The notes below the pieces were generated by a model. The model made no database searches, was not told the DNA's origin, and saw nothing but the letters and a program-made list of their open reading frames with translations. A program made the translations under genes and the position numbers. From Notospermus geniculatus (taxonomy: Eukaryota > Nemertea > Pilidiophora > Heteronemertea > Lineidae), in contig NMRB01000096.1 of the NCBI GenBank assembly GCA_002633025.1, forward strand, positions 581,876 to 645,875: DNA of 64,000 nt, read 5' to 3'. The stretch's first letter is position 1; the number at the start of each line of letters is the position of its first letter. Shown here piece by piece: positions 48,138-59,739 of the stretch.

Positions 48138-49440
48138 TAAACAACTTCGACTGAACGTGTAAGCACCTACATGTGTAGGCCTATGTATAACGAATCATTG
48201 TCATATTGCTGGCTTATCATTCCGAATGATAAGCCAGCAATATGACAATGTATTGCCCCAAGCAAGGATGCTAGTGGCCATTCTGTAAGCTGTTCTGTCC
48301 TTTAACGTATGATTTGGTTGGTTATTCATATCAATATGGAGCTTACACTTCATTCCACATCGATTGGCGTGAGGTTTTCTGCTGATATCTCAGGCGACTC
48401 AACAAAGTTTTTAACTTTCCCAGATAGTGCTCTTGAAACTCTGTTGAAAACTCGGTAGGATGTTGGTTGTGAGACTTGTATGGGGTCGCCAACAACCATT
48501 TGAAATGTTCCTGTTGTGTAATACTATAATGCAATCAGCAGCAGCTGATACGGAAATTGATCATTCAACGAGACGTAATCATGCACTATCTCAGGCAGTG
48601 TTCTAGCCAGGATTTCAAGTGGACAGGGCGATTCTGGCTGAAGGCCTGCGACAGAAAATTTGAAATCCTATATATGCCCTGAGATGCGATTTCAGCCATA
48701 CTCTTAACGAAATAAATGAACATATCACTGCCATTTTGACCAAGCATTTTACGTCGATCAAATCCGATGGGATCACCGCCGCCGATCTTTCATCATCAGA
48801 CGTGCAGACGAAGAATTCTTCGTTATCACTGGAGATGAATCGAGGTCTCATTCTGTTGACATGCGATGAAATTACAGCATTAATATCACAAACATGATTC
48901 CCGGTATGATCGCCAAGAAAATCAGATGATTTTTTCTCATGATAGGGCAGAATAGGCCTATGCTGAGTTTACTTGCAACTCTTTTTGAGTAAAAAAATAC
49001 CCTGGAAAAACTTTGTAAACATAGGTGTCTATGTCTGTTTGTGACAAGTTTGATCATGTTGATGACTAGACCTACCGCTAGGCCTAGGCCTAGATCCTAG
49101 GCCTAATTAGGCTTAAGCCCCTAGGATGATGTGATGTGATGATGTGAATTTCGAATAAATAAATATCCTCATTGAAAGCTAAAGATTGTTTCGTTCTCTT
49201 CTTTTACATCTTTGCCCACTTCTGTGCTGACTGGAGACATTTTTAGGCATGATGGGAGAGGAAAAGACTTGCAATGGACAATGACAGTAGACTCTATCAC
49301 TCCAAAAGAGTGCAGCACCTGACGGGCAGCGTCATGACGTCCCGCAGGTCCGTGTCCAATAAATCATTGTATAAAAATCATTATAAATCAATAAATCATT
49401 ATAAATCATTGTACGATGCAACTGTGCCAGTTGCCAACTA
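48138..49440. other. Intergenic; one near-perfect palindrome
   Basis: No gene is supported. At 48196-48250 two exactly inverted 26-base arms (cattgtcatattgctggctt and onward) flank a three-base centre, which would form a long perfect hairpin. The downstream part has several TAGGCCTA clusters near 49075-49110. Confidence 0.5.
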
Positions 49441-49449
49441 GTAACTTAG

Positions 49450-49493
49450 AGCTTGGAGGAATTATACTGAGTCAGTATAATTCCTCCAAGCTT
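49450..49493. repeat. Palindrome made of two joined transposon ends
   Basis: agcttggaggaattatactg is followed at once by its inverse. The arm equals the terminus of the 42960-44364 element, so this looks like head-to-head ends with the interior lost. Confidence 0.75.
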
Positions 49494-49512
49494 AGAGGTA
49501 CCCAAGGTCACC

Positions 49513-49791
49513 TCTAAAGGGCTCCACACACTAGCGATTTTTCGAGCAATTTTCTGGGTGATCGGCCTTGCAGCCAGGTCAGCAACTGAACATTTTTACT
49601 TTTTGGTCGCGTGGTAAGTCCCTGCAACCAAGCGACCGAAAGTTCAACATGTTGAACTTTTGGTCGCTTGGCACAGTCCACTGCTGCCGCAACCGTCTCC
49701 AGCAAAATAGTCGCCCGTTTGCGGATCGTCGTAGTCGACAGTCGCGTCGCTGGTCTCCTCAATTTAGTCGCTAGTGTGCGGTGCCCTTTAG
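49513..49791. mobile_element. Fold-back MITE, CTAAAGGGC ends
   Basis: Ends ctaaagggctccacacacta and tagtgtgcggtgccctttag are inverted; inner arms include ggtcgcttgg-type inverted words around atgttgaac. Confidence 0.75.
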
Positions 49792-50529
49792 TTAGCACAC
49801 AACATAGCACTAGCAGTCAACTACCGGTAGGGGAGACCGGGGCTGGTTGTAACAGGGGTAGGTTGTAACAGAGCTAATATTTCCTTGAATATCCACTGGG
49901 AAGGGCTGAGTTTCCTCACATATATTGACATTGATATCGGCCACCTTTGTACCAAAGGGCATCTGAATGTCCGAATTGACTTTCCAAAAAATCGACAAAA
50001 ACCGTTTTTAGTACATGAAAGTAAAAAATGACCTGATCAGAAAATCTCTTCTGCTTCACTGCCTGTGCAGTTTTAGAAGTTTGTTTGGATACTATTTGAA
50101 TAATGATGTAAAGCCTGTACAACTGGTCCAGAGTGATAAGGCCCACTTCCACATGCTTTGGTATTGCAGCCCACATTTGACCTGAACTATAGGTGGGGTT
50201 GGTTGTAACAAACATGGTAACATCGTCACCCTGCTAAGATATTTGCCTATCTCACTTTTTCAGGTTTTGATAAAATGGCAAAAAACCAAATTGCTTACCT
50301 CACCACTTGGAGATAGGCAAAATTAAGGTTTTCATCAATCCTCACCCCTCATCCTATAGACTGTTCAATCGATTATTTTTTGTAAGAAGAACGGATTTGC
50401 TGTGTTTAGAAGTTTATTTAGGAGACAAATACCCGTGTCGTTTTGAAAAACACATGAAGAAGTAAAGGGAAATTTGCCATGCTCACTTTATGAGATGTGT
50501 TACAACCAACCCCGAAATTTTTTGACGGN

Positions 50530-53500
50530 GGGGGTCATACCTCTGAGATGATGCGATTGGTGAGTGCTGTGAGGGAGGACTATTCGCCGAGGGAGTATAT
50601 TGTTGCAAAAACAGACAAGATTAGTGAAGACAAAATTAGATCACTTGAAAATGATAGAACTGGAATGTCAAATGGTTCTGAATCCAAGGTGAGAAAGAAA
50701 AATTGCAAAGTTGGTGTTTGTATTGAGTGATGTTTGAAGGGCAAGTCCACGATCAAATTCATATTTTTTTACATGTTCAGTGCGGTCTCTGCAACTCATG
50801 GCACCAAAGGATTCATTAAGTACCTTGCATCATGTCGGGCTCGTATCCTTCTATGCCCCTCGTATAAGTTTAGTTCGTTGTGATTCTTTATTAGTTCACT
50901 GTTTACTAATCGGGGAGCGCGGTGGCATAATGGTTAGGGCTGTGGACTTGTGATCGGAAGGTCGCAGGTTCGAGCCCCGGCCGTGCCACTCTGTAACTCT
51001 CAACTGGCCTGAAATGTCCATTGTGTGCGCCAGATTGTGGCTGCCCGTTGGTTTCTACAGAAAGGTTTCTGAATCATAGGCTGGGGTAATAATACTGCAG
51101 TGATATATATATGAACTGCGCCATATAAATACCGGTATTATTATTATTATTAATTAGTTGCATCACGGACATGACATATGTGTGATGTCACGTCCGTGAC
51201 ACAACTAATTAGCAAACAGTGCACTAATTATGAATCACAACGAACTTAATTCATACCAGGGGCCTAGAAGGACAAGAGCCTGACATGATGCAGGGTACCG
51301 TATTACATCTTTCTGTGCTTTCAAAATTTGCAGAAACAGCACTGAATAAAGTGAAAGAATGTCACGTCCGAGACTGTGGACTTGCCCTGGCATGCCTGGA
51401 GTGGGTTGGATGGTGATGTTCTCTGATCAGCTGGTACATGTAAATCCATTCAGAATCACATTACCGGTATTCAAGTCATCAGTGCAGAAAGGTTCATTAA
51501 CTCGTAAGACCGCTGAACCTCTTCTCAAAATCATGCGCTTTTCTTCATTTCTGGATGTGTGAACATTAACTGACCCTTCAGACCATAGAATATTGGGAAT
51601 TAGTCGTCAATTACAGTGTACAGTGCTTTGAAAAAGAGCACTTTTCCTTTGGGCTTGTGACCCCCATCACTTAAGGCGTACTCCACTAGACAATTTTCAC
51701 TGTTTATGTTACTGTCTGAGAGAAAATCTCTAGTGGATAACGAAACGACAACTTCCTAGAGTGCAGAAAACTTTCGGAAGTTTGTCGCAAGTTACTGCTG
51801 ACAAGTGGAAGGATTATTGAAAGAATGTCATATAGTAAAATGACTCGCGGCAGCCTTAATTTGAAGTGGACAAACGTTTGATATTTCTGTCGAGGGTTGG
51901 CTGATAGAAAGTGTCCACATAATCTGTCTAGTGGAGTAGTGCCTTTAGATGCTTCTAGGCTTGGAAAACTAGGTGATTTTACAGTATTCTGTTTGAATTC
52001 AATTCTGAATTTTGTGATACATTTTTTTTAGCTCACTCGTGAGCTATAGCCATCACGTGGCGTCCGTCGTCCGTCGTCGTCCGTTAGCAGGGCACGTTTT
52101 GTAACCGCTGGGGCTATTGATCTGAAACTTGGTACACATATACCCCTAGGTCAAATGACCTATGACACCCAATTTCGGTCCGATCTGATTCCTGGCTTGG
52201 CCACCAGGGGGGATAAACCGAAAACCTTTAAAGTGCAGTTTCGCCTTAACCGTTGATCGGATCATCACCAAATTTTTATGGTGGGTACATCTTATGAGGA
52301 TACACGACATATCACCCGGGTTTTTGATTTGACCTAATTTTCAAGGTCACAGAGGTCAAAGTTCGAAATTTCATTGTCGGGTGGCACGTTTCGTGGCTAT
52401 TTGTCCTGGATTGTTCAAATTGGGTGTGATGATNNNNNNNNNNNNNNNNNNNNNNNNNNNNNNNNNNNNNNNNNNNNNNNNNNNNNNNNNNNNNNNNNNN
52501 NNNNNNNNNNNNNNNNNNNNNNNNNNNNNNNNNNNNNNNNNNNNNNNNNNNNNNNNNNNNNNNNNNNNNNNNNNNNNNNNNNNNNNNNNNNNNNNNNNNN
52601 NNNNNNNNNNNNNNNNNNNNNNNNNNNNNNNNNNNNNNNNNNNNNNNNNNNNNNNNNNNNNNNNNNNNNNNNNNNNNNNNNNNNNNNNNNNNNNNNNNNN
52701 NNNNNNNNNNNNNNNNNNNNNNNNNNNNNNNNNNNNNNNNNNNNNNNNNNNNNNNNNNNNNNNNNNNNNNNATGCAGTTCAGATGCCTAGGCCTAGGCCT
52801 ACACTTGAACATGCAGGTCATCTGTTCTTCTGGGACATTAACTCTAACCAAGTTTCGGTCCGATTCGATTCTTAGCTTGGCTCCAGGATGCCAAAAACAA
52901 GTCCTGTGCAACTTGGGAATGACTTGCCCCAGATGTTCGCTCATCCTCTCTCTCTGTCATTACACTATGTCAACGAGTGAGCACATAGTCCATGGACCAT
53001 TTCATTTCAGTTCACTATAATCAAAATCCCTCGAAGTCGTGAGGTGAAGCAATCCTACATTACATCAATAGCCACAACATTGTATTCTAGTCTGTTTTCA
53101 TTTCCAATTGTCTTCCGATCAATGCCAGATCTGGTGAGTATGAGTTGTTCACTACTGCTATAAAGTTATTGTCTTAGTTTATCCTAATTTCTCATTTTAC
53201 CCTCCCACTTTTACCTGTTTGAGCCTTTCACTCAGTTTCAGTGCTGCTGCCATTTAATGTGAGCCGCTCTGGCAAAACCAGACGCTTGTCGCTCAGAAGT
53301 TGAGCCTTAACAAACTAAGATGACACCAGGAGAGAATGGAAGAAATAAATTCTGTCAGCTTCCATAATAGGCAGACAATATTGAAACTGACAAACATTTG
53401 TTCTCAACCTGCCAAGCTAAGAGCGACAAGCGTCTGGTTTTGCCAGAGCGGCTCACAAATGTCTCCCAGGTGCTGGGGCAATTTCAAATCTGCTCCGAAC

Positions 53501-55177
53501 TAATCCACCGCCATCTATAAATCAACAGTGTTACTAAAACTATTGTATCAAGAACTGTCATTCGTGACAGCAGAGTGGAGACATATTTTGACCATTTGAA
53601 CATTCTCCTACATCAAAAGTGTTCAGAGGCCTGCCTTCTCAGGCTTGAAAGGGGCTTTTAGGAAGGAAAAGTGGCAGTGATTAATGTGGACATGTTGCTC
53701 CTGCCTGAATAATTTAAAAAAATGAAAACTTTGCCTCCTTGTAAGGACATGGCAATATCAGGGTTGGAGCTGCCATTATTTTTCTTTGGCCGAAGCTAAG
53801 GAAAATCATGCAAATTCTGCTTTGGCTAAAGATCCTCTTCTGAAAAAAGAAATGTGGGCAATTCAACCAATCCGTCCGAGGCCGCCTTGGTCGATTTTGC
53901 AAAAGAAAGGGGCTGTTCTTTTTCGTCACTTGAGGAATCTGAGTTGTGATTTTTGAGAAAATGGAGAAAGCTATGAAGCTGCAAATTGCAGCGATTATTC
54001 TGTACAGCACAACAAATAATCCCTGCAATTGGCAAGTGCATAGCTTTCTCCGTTTTCCCAAGGATCACAACACCGATTCCTCAATTGACGAAAATGAACA
54101 ACCCCTTCCATAGATCTTGAGTATGGTTTGAAGAAGATTTTCATTTGTCTTTTGATTTTTCAGTTGTTGGTAAATGGTCCAGGAACATGTATACCACTCT
54201 GTGCTGCAGGATTTTTACTGACAGTAAGTATAGAGGGTGAAGTATGATAATATTTCATGAAATGCGCATGCAATAATAGTGAGGTTTCGCAAATTTCACG
54301 AAACACGAAGTACGAAATACGAAATTGGACTTCATTTCTATGACGTAATGTGTTTCAGGAGATGGTTGGTACCACAATTATCGCTTGCTGCAAGTGTGTC
54401 TTTTAGCCTATGACGTTAGACCAATACGGCACATTCACATTAGCACTTTAAAGCGATCTGAGACCGGCGTAAACAGTTGGTGCGCATTATATGGCACGCC
54501 AAACATGAAATTATTCAAGACAGTCACAATATTTATTCAAAAAGTCAAAATATACATTCAAGAGACAAAATATTTATTCAAAAAGTCAAAATATACATTC
54601 AAAAGACAAAATATTTATTCAAAAAGTCAAAATATACATTCAAAAGACAAAATATTTATTCAAAAGACTCGGAATATATTCAAGAGATTGAAAATATATT
54701 CAAAACTTTCAAAATGTTTTCAAAACCCAGAACATACACGTATTCAGAAAGTTTGAAAACATGTTCAAGACGTTCAGAATATTCATTCAAGACGAGATTG
54801 AAAATATATTCAAAAGTTCCAAAATATTTCCACTTCAAACAGTCGTGCCTCGCTACTGATAAAATGTAGTGCTGCCACCGTGCGGGAAATAAGGAACTAT
54901 CGATGTGCAGTACTGCAGAGCTCGCGTACATCGCTTTAAAGTGATAATTCCAGTGTATTTCAACTGTGATTCCATCTGAAAAGGGGTTTGTTTTCTTCCT
55001 TTGCAGGTTCTTGGACTAAAAAAAGTACACATAGTTTACGTTGAAAGTTTCTGTCGAGTGGAGTCTCTTTCTCTGTCGGGTTTACTGCTCTACCACCTTG
55101 CAGACCAAATGCTTGTCCAGTGGCCCATCTTACAGAAGAAATATCCAAAAACGCAATACATTGGACGATTAGTGTGA
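50530..55177 (+). CDS. ALG14: ALG14, UDP-GlcNAc transferase subunit (fragmented by gaps)
   Basis: ALG14 anchors ALG13 at the ER membrane and together they add the second GlcNAc in N-glycan lipid-linked oligosaccharide synthesis. Three exons are visible: 50530-50688 (GGHTSEMMRLVSAV, a hallmark of the family), 54164-54223 (LLVNGPGTCIPLCAAGFLLT) and 55007-55177 (KKVHIVYVESFCRVESLSLS to QYIGRLV, then stop). All have consensus splice sites in phase 0. The N-terminal membrane anchor is lost at the N at 50529. The middle exon, expected to contain the IPRSREV-like segment of the family, was not found and may lie in the N run 52434-52771. The large intron between the first two visible exons holds many repeats. 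Confidence 0.9.
50820..51299. mobile_element. Fold-back MITE with a SINE in its loop
   Basis: Left arm 50820-50910 (taccttgcatcatgtcgggc to cactgtttactaat) is inverted at about 51210-51299 (attagcaaacagtg to gacatgatgcagggtacc). The loop holds the SINE at 50912 and a small hairpin at 51147-51213. Confidence 0.75.
50912..51146 (+). mobile_element. tRNA-derived SINE
   Basis: The head has an A-box (ggcataatggttagggc) and a B-box (ggttcgagccc) in tRNA-like spacing, followed by an unrelated body and an ATT-repeat tail (tattattattattaa). These are the parts of a tRNA-type SINE transcribed by RNA polymerase III. Its tRNA of origin cannot be decided by eye. Confidence 0.8.
51671..51949. mobile_element. 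Fold-back MITE in ALG14 intron
   Basis: Ends ttaaggcgtactccactaga and tctagtggagtagtgcctttag are inverted; the interior has no coding capacity. Termini resemble the copies at 47402 and 58801. Confidence 0.75.
52030..52433. repeat. Dispersed repeat with cgtccgtcgtccgtcg core, cut by gap
   Basis: Begins agctcactcgtgagctatag, then cgtccgtcgtccgtcgtcgt, then text about tcggtccgatctgattcctg. Sequence of this type is a common dispersed repeat in marine invertebrates from memory. It ends in the N run at 52434; a related piece (tttcggtccgattcgattct) resumes near 52855. Confidence 0.55.
52434..52771. other. Assembly gap (338 Ns)
   Basis: Run of Ns inside the ALG14 intron region, flanked by copies of a dispersed repeat. 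It may hide one ALG14 exon. Confidence 0.95.
53259..53457. mobile_element. Fold-back MITE, family A copy 1
   Basis: Ends tgagccgctctggcaaaacc with the arm continuing cagacgcttgtcgctc are exactly inverted at the right. Interior gatgacaccaggagagaatg is shared with the copy at 56610. Confidence 0.85.
54520..54840. repeat. AT-rich minisatellite
   Basis: Units of about 42 bases (aaaatatttattcaaaaagt, then caaaatatacattcaaaaga) repeat several times and then decay into degenerate tttcaaaa units. The array is enclosed by an inverted pair, cactttaaagcgat near 54441 and atcgctttaaagtg near 54930, so it may form the core of a fold-back element. Confidence 0.8.
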
Positions 55178-56609
55178 GATTTGTTCATGAATGAGTAGGA
55201 CCTATACCCCTATAAAATCCCCAGGGGCCTAGACCTACTGTTCTCTCGGCTCAAAAGAGACCATTGGTCTCCCTTCATCATGGCCTACCATGTGTCTGTA
55301 CTACCGTACCTCATACTTCGTACGCACAAACCCATGGAGAACTTTGCCAGGATTTCTGTTTCTCTCGCACCTCGAGTTGCTGTGCACCAATCAGAATGCT
55401 AGTTAGCCAACCTCGCTGCCAGGTTGGCACAAAGCCAATTAAACCAAAGGCTGTGTATTTTGTGGTTGGAAAGTATTAGGAATGAGGACGGTCACAAATT
55501 GTCCAGCCATTCTATCAATTGTGATTTACCCACTACTCGCATGAACTATGCTGTTGAACAAAAATAACGAAATTATCTAAAACCGAGAAGGTACCGGTAG
55601 TTGTACAGAAAGACTGGTGTGGTAGTTGGAAATGTTCAGATTTACTGCAAATGTTAACGATCTGTGATGAAAAACAGTTCAGCGGGCGGGGAGTCAGTCA
55701 AGGGTTTGTGCGAGCGTTGTCGGAGGGCGGAGCGATGTCACAACCCTTGGTAGTCAAGATGGTTTCCCTCATGCCAAGGGAATAGTCCTATGCAACTGCT
55801 TCAACTTTAACATTCATGCTTCTTCCTACTCAGCATGGTTCCAATAATTTTAGAAATAGGCCTAGTGCTTTGTTTTTTGCAATGGGGGAGATTCCACTTT
55901 GCTCCTTGTGTAAAATGAAATTTTGACCAAATGTTTTCATGCTGTATTTTATAAACCATTTGAAATGGTTTATCTGGCTGAAACATGTGTAGTCTCGCGC
56001 AACCAGCCCCTCGTTCATACTCCGAGGTCGTCAGACCGAGGGTCTGGCACAGAACGCAATTCTCATTGTAATTGGGTCAGTGACCTTATTCCGATGATTC
56101 AAAATAAGGTCAGCTTCGCTGATCGGCTAGTCACCTACCAATGCATCATGTGTCTCAACAGTTGGTGACACAGGCTGCAGGATGGCATAAAAAAGTTGTG
56201 TCTAACGTCATCATCGGTTGATTGTCCGCCATGATGGTTTTACAAGTCAAAGTAACCATATACCGGTAGACCAGACTCTAAAATTGGAAATTGCAAGAGT
56301 CTGGTGGCACGAGACTAAACCATGTGAAATGAGATTAACTGCAGAATGGTCAATCAGATTGTGATGGAAAAATATACATGTATACCAAGAAGTCTTGATG
56401 AAATAAATAAATATATATTTTTATTTACAACCGTGGGATGTTAATGCTAATTTTTTATGCTGAGGTGCTTGGATGTTTCATCTTCCAATTTTCAGGAAAA
56501 AGCAAAATCAGTGCCTCTTGTGCCATTCCCTACTGTAAAGTCTAGTTCTGTTATCCTTTTGTTGTCCTATTTTCCAATCAATGGTAAAATCCTCTGTCAT
56601 ACATGTATT
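55178..56609. other. Intergenic, no supported gene
   Basis: The region after the ALG14 stop contains short AT-rich and AGGCCTA-containing stretches and no open frame with splice or domain support. Confidence 0.4.
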
Positions 56610-56812
56610 TGTGACCCGTTCTGGTAGAACCAGGCATATGTCGCTCAGAAGGTGCGACTCAACGAACTAAGATGACACCAGGAGAGAATGGAAGGAAGAA
56701 ATAGATTGTTTCAGACTTCATAATGAAAGACAATATTGAAACTGACAAACATTTGGTCTCAACCTGCCAAGCTAAGAGCGACATATGCCTGGTTTTGCCA
56801 GAACATGTCACA
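56610..56812. mobile_element. Fold-back MITE, family A copy 2
   Basis: Same interior as 53259-53457 (gatgacaccaggagagaatg; gacaatattgaaactgacaa). The arms read ccaggcatatgtcgctc and inverse, differing from copy 1 (ccagacgcttgtcgctc) on both sides in matching fashion. Confidence 0.85.
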
Positions 56813-57089
56813 TTTATGCACCGGTCAGTGAGCGGTGACGTGACGTTAGTTCCTCCGGTTCCCCATTTATTCCACCATCCAGATTCATCGCATCAGGCCT
56901 TCACATTGTATGTTAACACACATGTAATGGAGGTACTCAATGAAAGGGTCTTGTGGGGAGGCCCTGTGCATGTACTGTACCTTCCCAAATGTTTTTTGGA
57001 CCGTTTCACAGTCAGAACCTCCAGTACATGTGCCTTTCGAAACATACAATCAAATCTATTTTTGGTAGTGGTAGATTGCTAGGTTAGAG

Positions 57090-58578
57090 AACAAGTCGTC
57101 CCCGGACAATTATTCGTCCCCAGACAATATTCGTCCCGTAGGAAATTTTGTCCCAGGACAATTCGTCCCGGACAATTCATCCCCATGGACAATTCGTCCT
57201 CAGACAATTCATCCCCAGACAATTCGTCCTCAGACAATTCCCCATCTCCATGGACAATTTGTCCCTAGACAATTTGTCCCTTAGGACACAATTCGTCCCT
57301 GGTGAATTAAATTGACTTGTTTCAATAAGCCAGGACTCTTCAATCTTTATAGGGCCGTATTTTAGAACGTTCCTTAAGGAACAAAGTGAAAAAAAACGTC
57401 CCAAATCACTGCAAACAGGACTGGCAGTGCAAAGTGTAAATCTGTCTCCCGCAAAAATTGACCTTAGCTTAAATCTATTATTCCTTAATGAATAAACGCC
57501 AGCAAATGTTTTTTAATACTTCAGATTTGTATTAGTCTAGTGCATTTGTATTGCAAAATCAAGTCAAAGCATTTACTAGTCTTTTATTCATATGACCCAG
57601 TGTCTTTGCTTCATAATTCATCTTAAATCTGTACTTGTTTTTGACATGTCTCAGCAATGCCAACAAATAGATCTATGACAATGGCTGAAAAGGCATAAAA
57701 GTTGAAATGCCAACTTCATTGCCCAACATGAAAACATCATGAGCAACATAACACATACAACATTACATGTATGATGTTGCTCATGATGTTTACATGTTGA
57801 AGAATCTAATCTAACCCAATATATTTACGGATTAAGCAGTGCCATTGAATTGGACTAGAGGGACCAAGACCCTTAATCCCGTGATAAACAATGCAGGGGG
57901 ACATCAGGAGGGTGGGGGCATCAGATTCTATCACACCGGCCACAACAAAGCCTCAGCTGAGTGAAGCAACCTTTAAAATTCAATTCAGCGGGGACGAATT
58001 GTCCTAAGGGACAAATTGTCCATGGGGATGAAGTTGTCTGGGGACGAATTGTCCATGGGGACGAATTGTCCATGGGGACGAATTGTCTGAGGAGAATATT
58101 GTCCATGGGGACCAATTGTCTGAGGACGAATATTGTCTGGGGACGAATTGTCCATGGGGACGAATTGTCTGAGGACGAATGTCCATGGGGACGAATTGTC
58201 TGAGGACGAATATTGTCTGGGGACGATTCACGAATTGTCCATGGGGACGAATTGTCTGAGGACGAATATTGTCTGGGGACGAATTGTCCATGAGGGCGAA
58301 TTGTCTGGGGACGAATTGTCCATGGGGACCAATTGTCCATGGGGACGAACTGTCTGAGGACGAATAGGCCTATTGTCTGGGGACGAATTGTCCATGAGGA
58401 CGAATTGTCTGGGGACGAACTGTCTGAGGACGAATAGGCCTATTGTTTGGGGACGAATTGTCCATGAGGACGAATTGTCTGGGGACGAATTGTCCATGGA
58501 GACGAATTGTCTGAGGACGAATATTGTTGTCTGGGGATGAATCGTCCTTGGGGACGAATTGTCCGGAGACGAAGTGTC
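57090..58578. mobile_element. TU-like fold-back transposon with tandem-repeat arms
   Basis: The left arm (57090-57306) is built of repeated GACAATTCGTCCC-type units, the right arm (57985-58578) of the inverse GGGACGAATTGTC units joined by CATG or TGAG spacers. A unique loop of about 680 bases lies between. Terminal sequences near gtccccggacaatt and aattgtccggagac are inverted. Long inverted repeats made of short tandem units are the defining structure of fold-back elements such as sea-urchin TU and fly FB. No transposase frame is visible. Confidence 0.8.
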
Positions 58579-58714
58579 CTAGAGCCAGATTGCTACCAGA
58601 GATGAGAGGTGTCATGTGTGACACAGTGTTGCGGTAACTGGTCTGAAAATACACTAAAAAGTAAATTAAAAAGTGAATAAAACAAAATCAATTCGAAAAA
58701 GAAGACAAATATCG

Positions 58715-58785
58715 GCACTTTGAGAGTTTCGAACCCACTCCGAGATTAATAGTCCAACGCTCTAACCACTCGGCCAAACTTATGA
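58715..58785 (-). repeat. tRNA-like sequence (SINE head or tRNA pseudogene)
   Basis: On the minus strand tttggccgagtggttagagc forms an A-box region, then ggactattaatc resembles an anticodon arm, and gggttcgaaactc a B-box. The acceptor ends do not pair convincingly, so a functional tRNA is unlikely. Confidence 0.5.
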
Positions 58786-58800
58786 AACTGTCAGCCAGTC

Positions 58801-59728
58801 TTAAGGCGCGGCTCCACATGACAGTTTTCTAGCGAAAGTTTGCTGTCAGAAAGTAAATGTCCAATGACTATCCCGTGGAAGTTGTTCAGCTAGTGACTGA
58901 ATGACAGCAATAGATAACTGTCCGAACGATTGTGGGATAGTCAATTTCTGTCGTGTGGAAGTGATCCTAAATAGATTTTGTAAGCTAATAAAAAAGTGTC
59001 AGACAGTCCTTTTATTGAATAGCACCTGCTCTATTTCGGGATAGAACTGTCGTACGGATCAGTGCGAGTTGTACACGAGAATTAGGGCAGACGGATTTCG
59101 TATTGAAGTTGCGGAGGGGTTTGTTCAAAACTTGGCGTTGGCATTAGCATTGGCACTGGCAATGAAATGAAGTGGAAAATGATTCTGAAGTTGATGCGCG
59201 ATAATAAATCAAAAATGACTGATTTTAGAAGAATTATTCCTCTTCGCAATATAGACAGTTTGAAGAAACCGGATGCATGAAAAAGTCAGGCGAACGATTG
59301 CCAAAGAGATAAAGAGCAGGTGGTCGTGGTATGCGCCGTACTGCTCCCTTTAAAGGAACCATTCATGTACCGAAATCTTGTGCCCCCTCCTTTACCTCCG
59401 CCGGCCTCGCAATGTCAGGTAAACTTCAACCGCCGCGGCTACTTGTTTCCTTCTTGACGACAACAAAGATAGCTATCGCGCTGAACAAAGATAGCTATCG
59501 CGTGGAAGGTAAACACGGCCGCCAGACAGAAACTATTTGACAATCCCACCGTAGGAAGGGCCTTACAATAGTTGCTTTCGATAGAAACTATCTGGCTCGG
59601 TTCCAGAGCTCGTAGATAGTGACTATCGGCGATTTTCTCTGTCTAGTGGAAGGACCATGGATAGTTTTCTATCAACAGTGTTTCAGTTACTATCCACAGT
59701 TTACTGTCATGTGGAGCCCCGCCTTAAG
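58801..59728. mobile_element. Fold-back element of about 930 bp
   Basis: Ends ttaaggcgcggctccacatg and catgtggagccccgccttaa are inverted; arms continue with gacagttttct/agaaaact-type matches. A repeated word aacaaagatagctatcgcg lies near the centre. No coding capacity. Confidence 0.75.
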
Positions 59729-59739
59729 GGCCAGTGTGA

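Noticed and set aside
54385-54869. Lysine-rich frames over the AT-rich minisatellite
   Set aside because: Low-complexity translation of a tandem repeat, open in two frames.
57921-58654. Long repetitive open frames in the TU-like arms
   Set aside because: They arise from the repeated GGGACGAATTGTC units and exist in several frames on both strands.
58715-58785. Functional tRNA gene on the minus strand
   Set aside because: A- and B-box-like words are present, but acceptor and other stems do not pair well, so it is called tRNA-like only.
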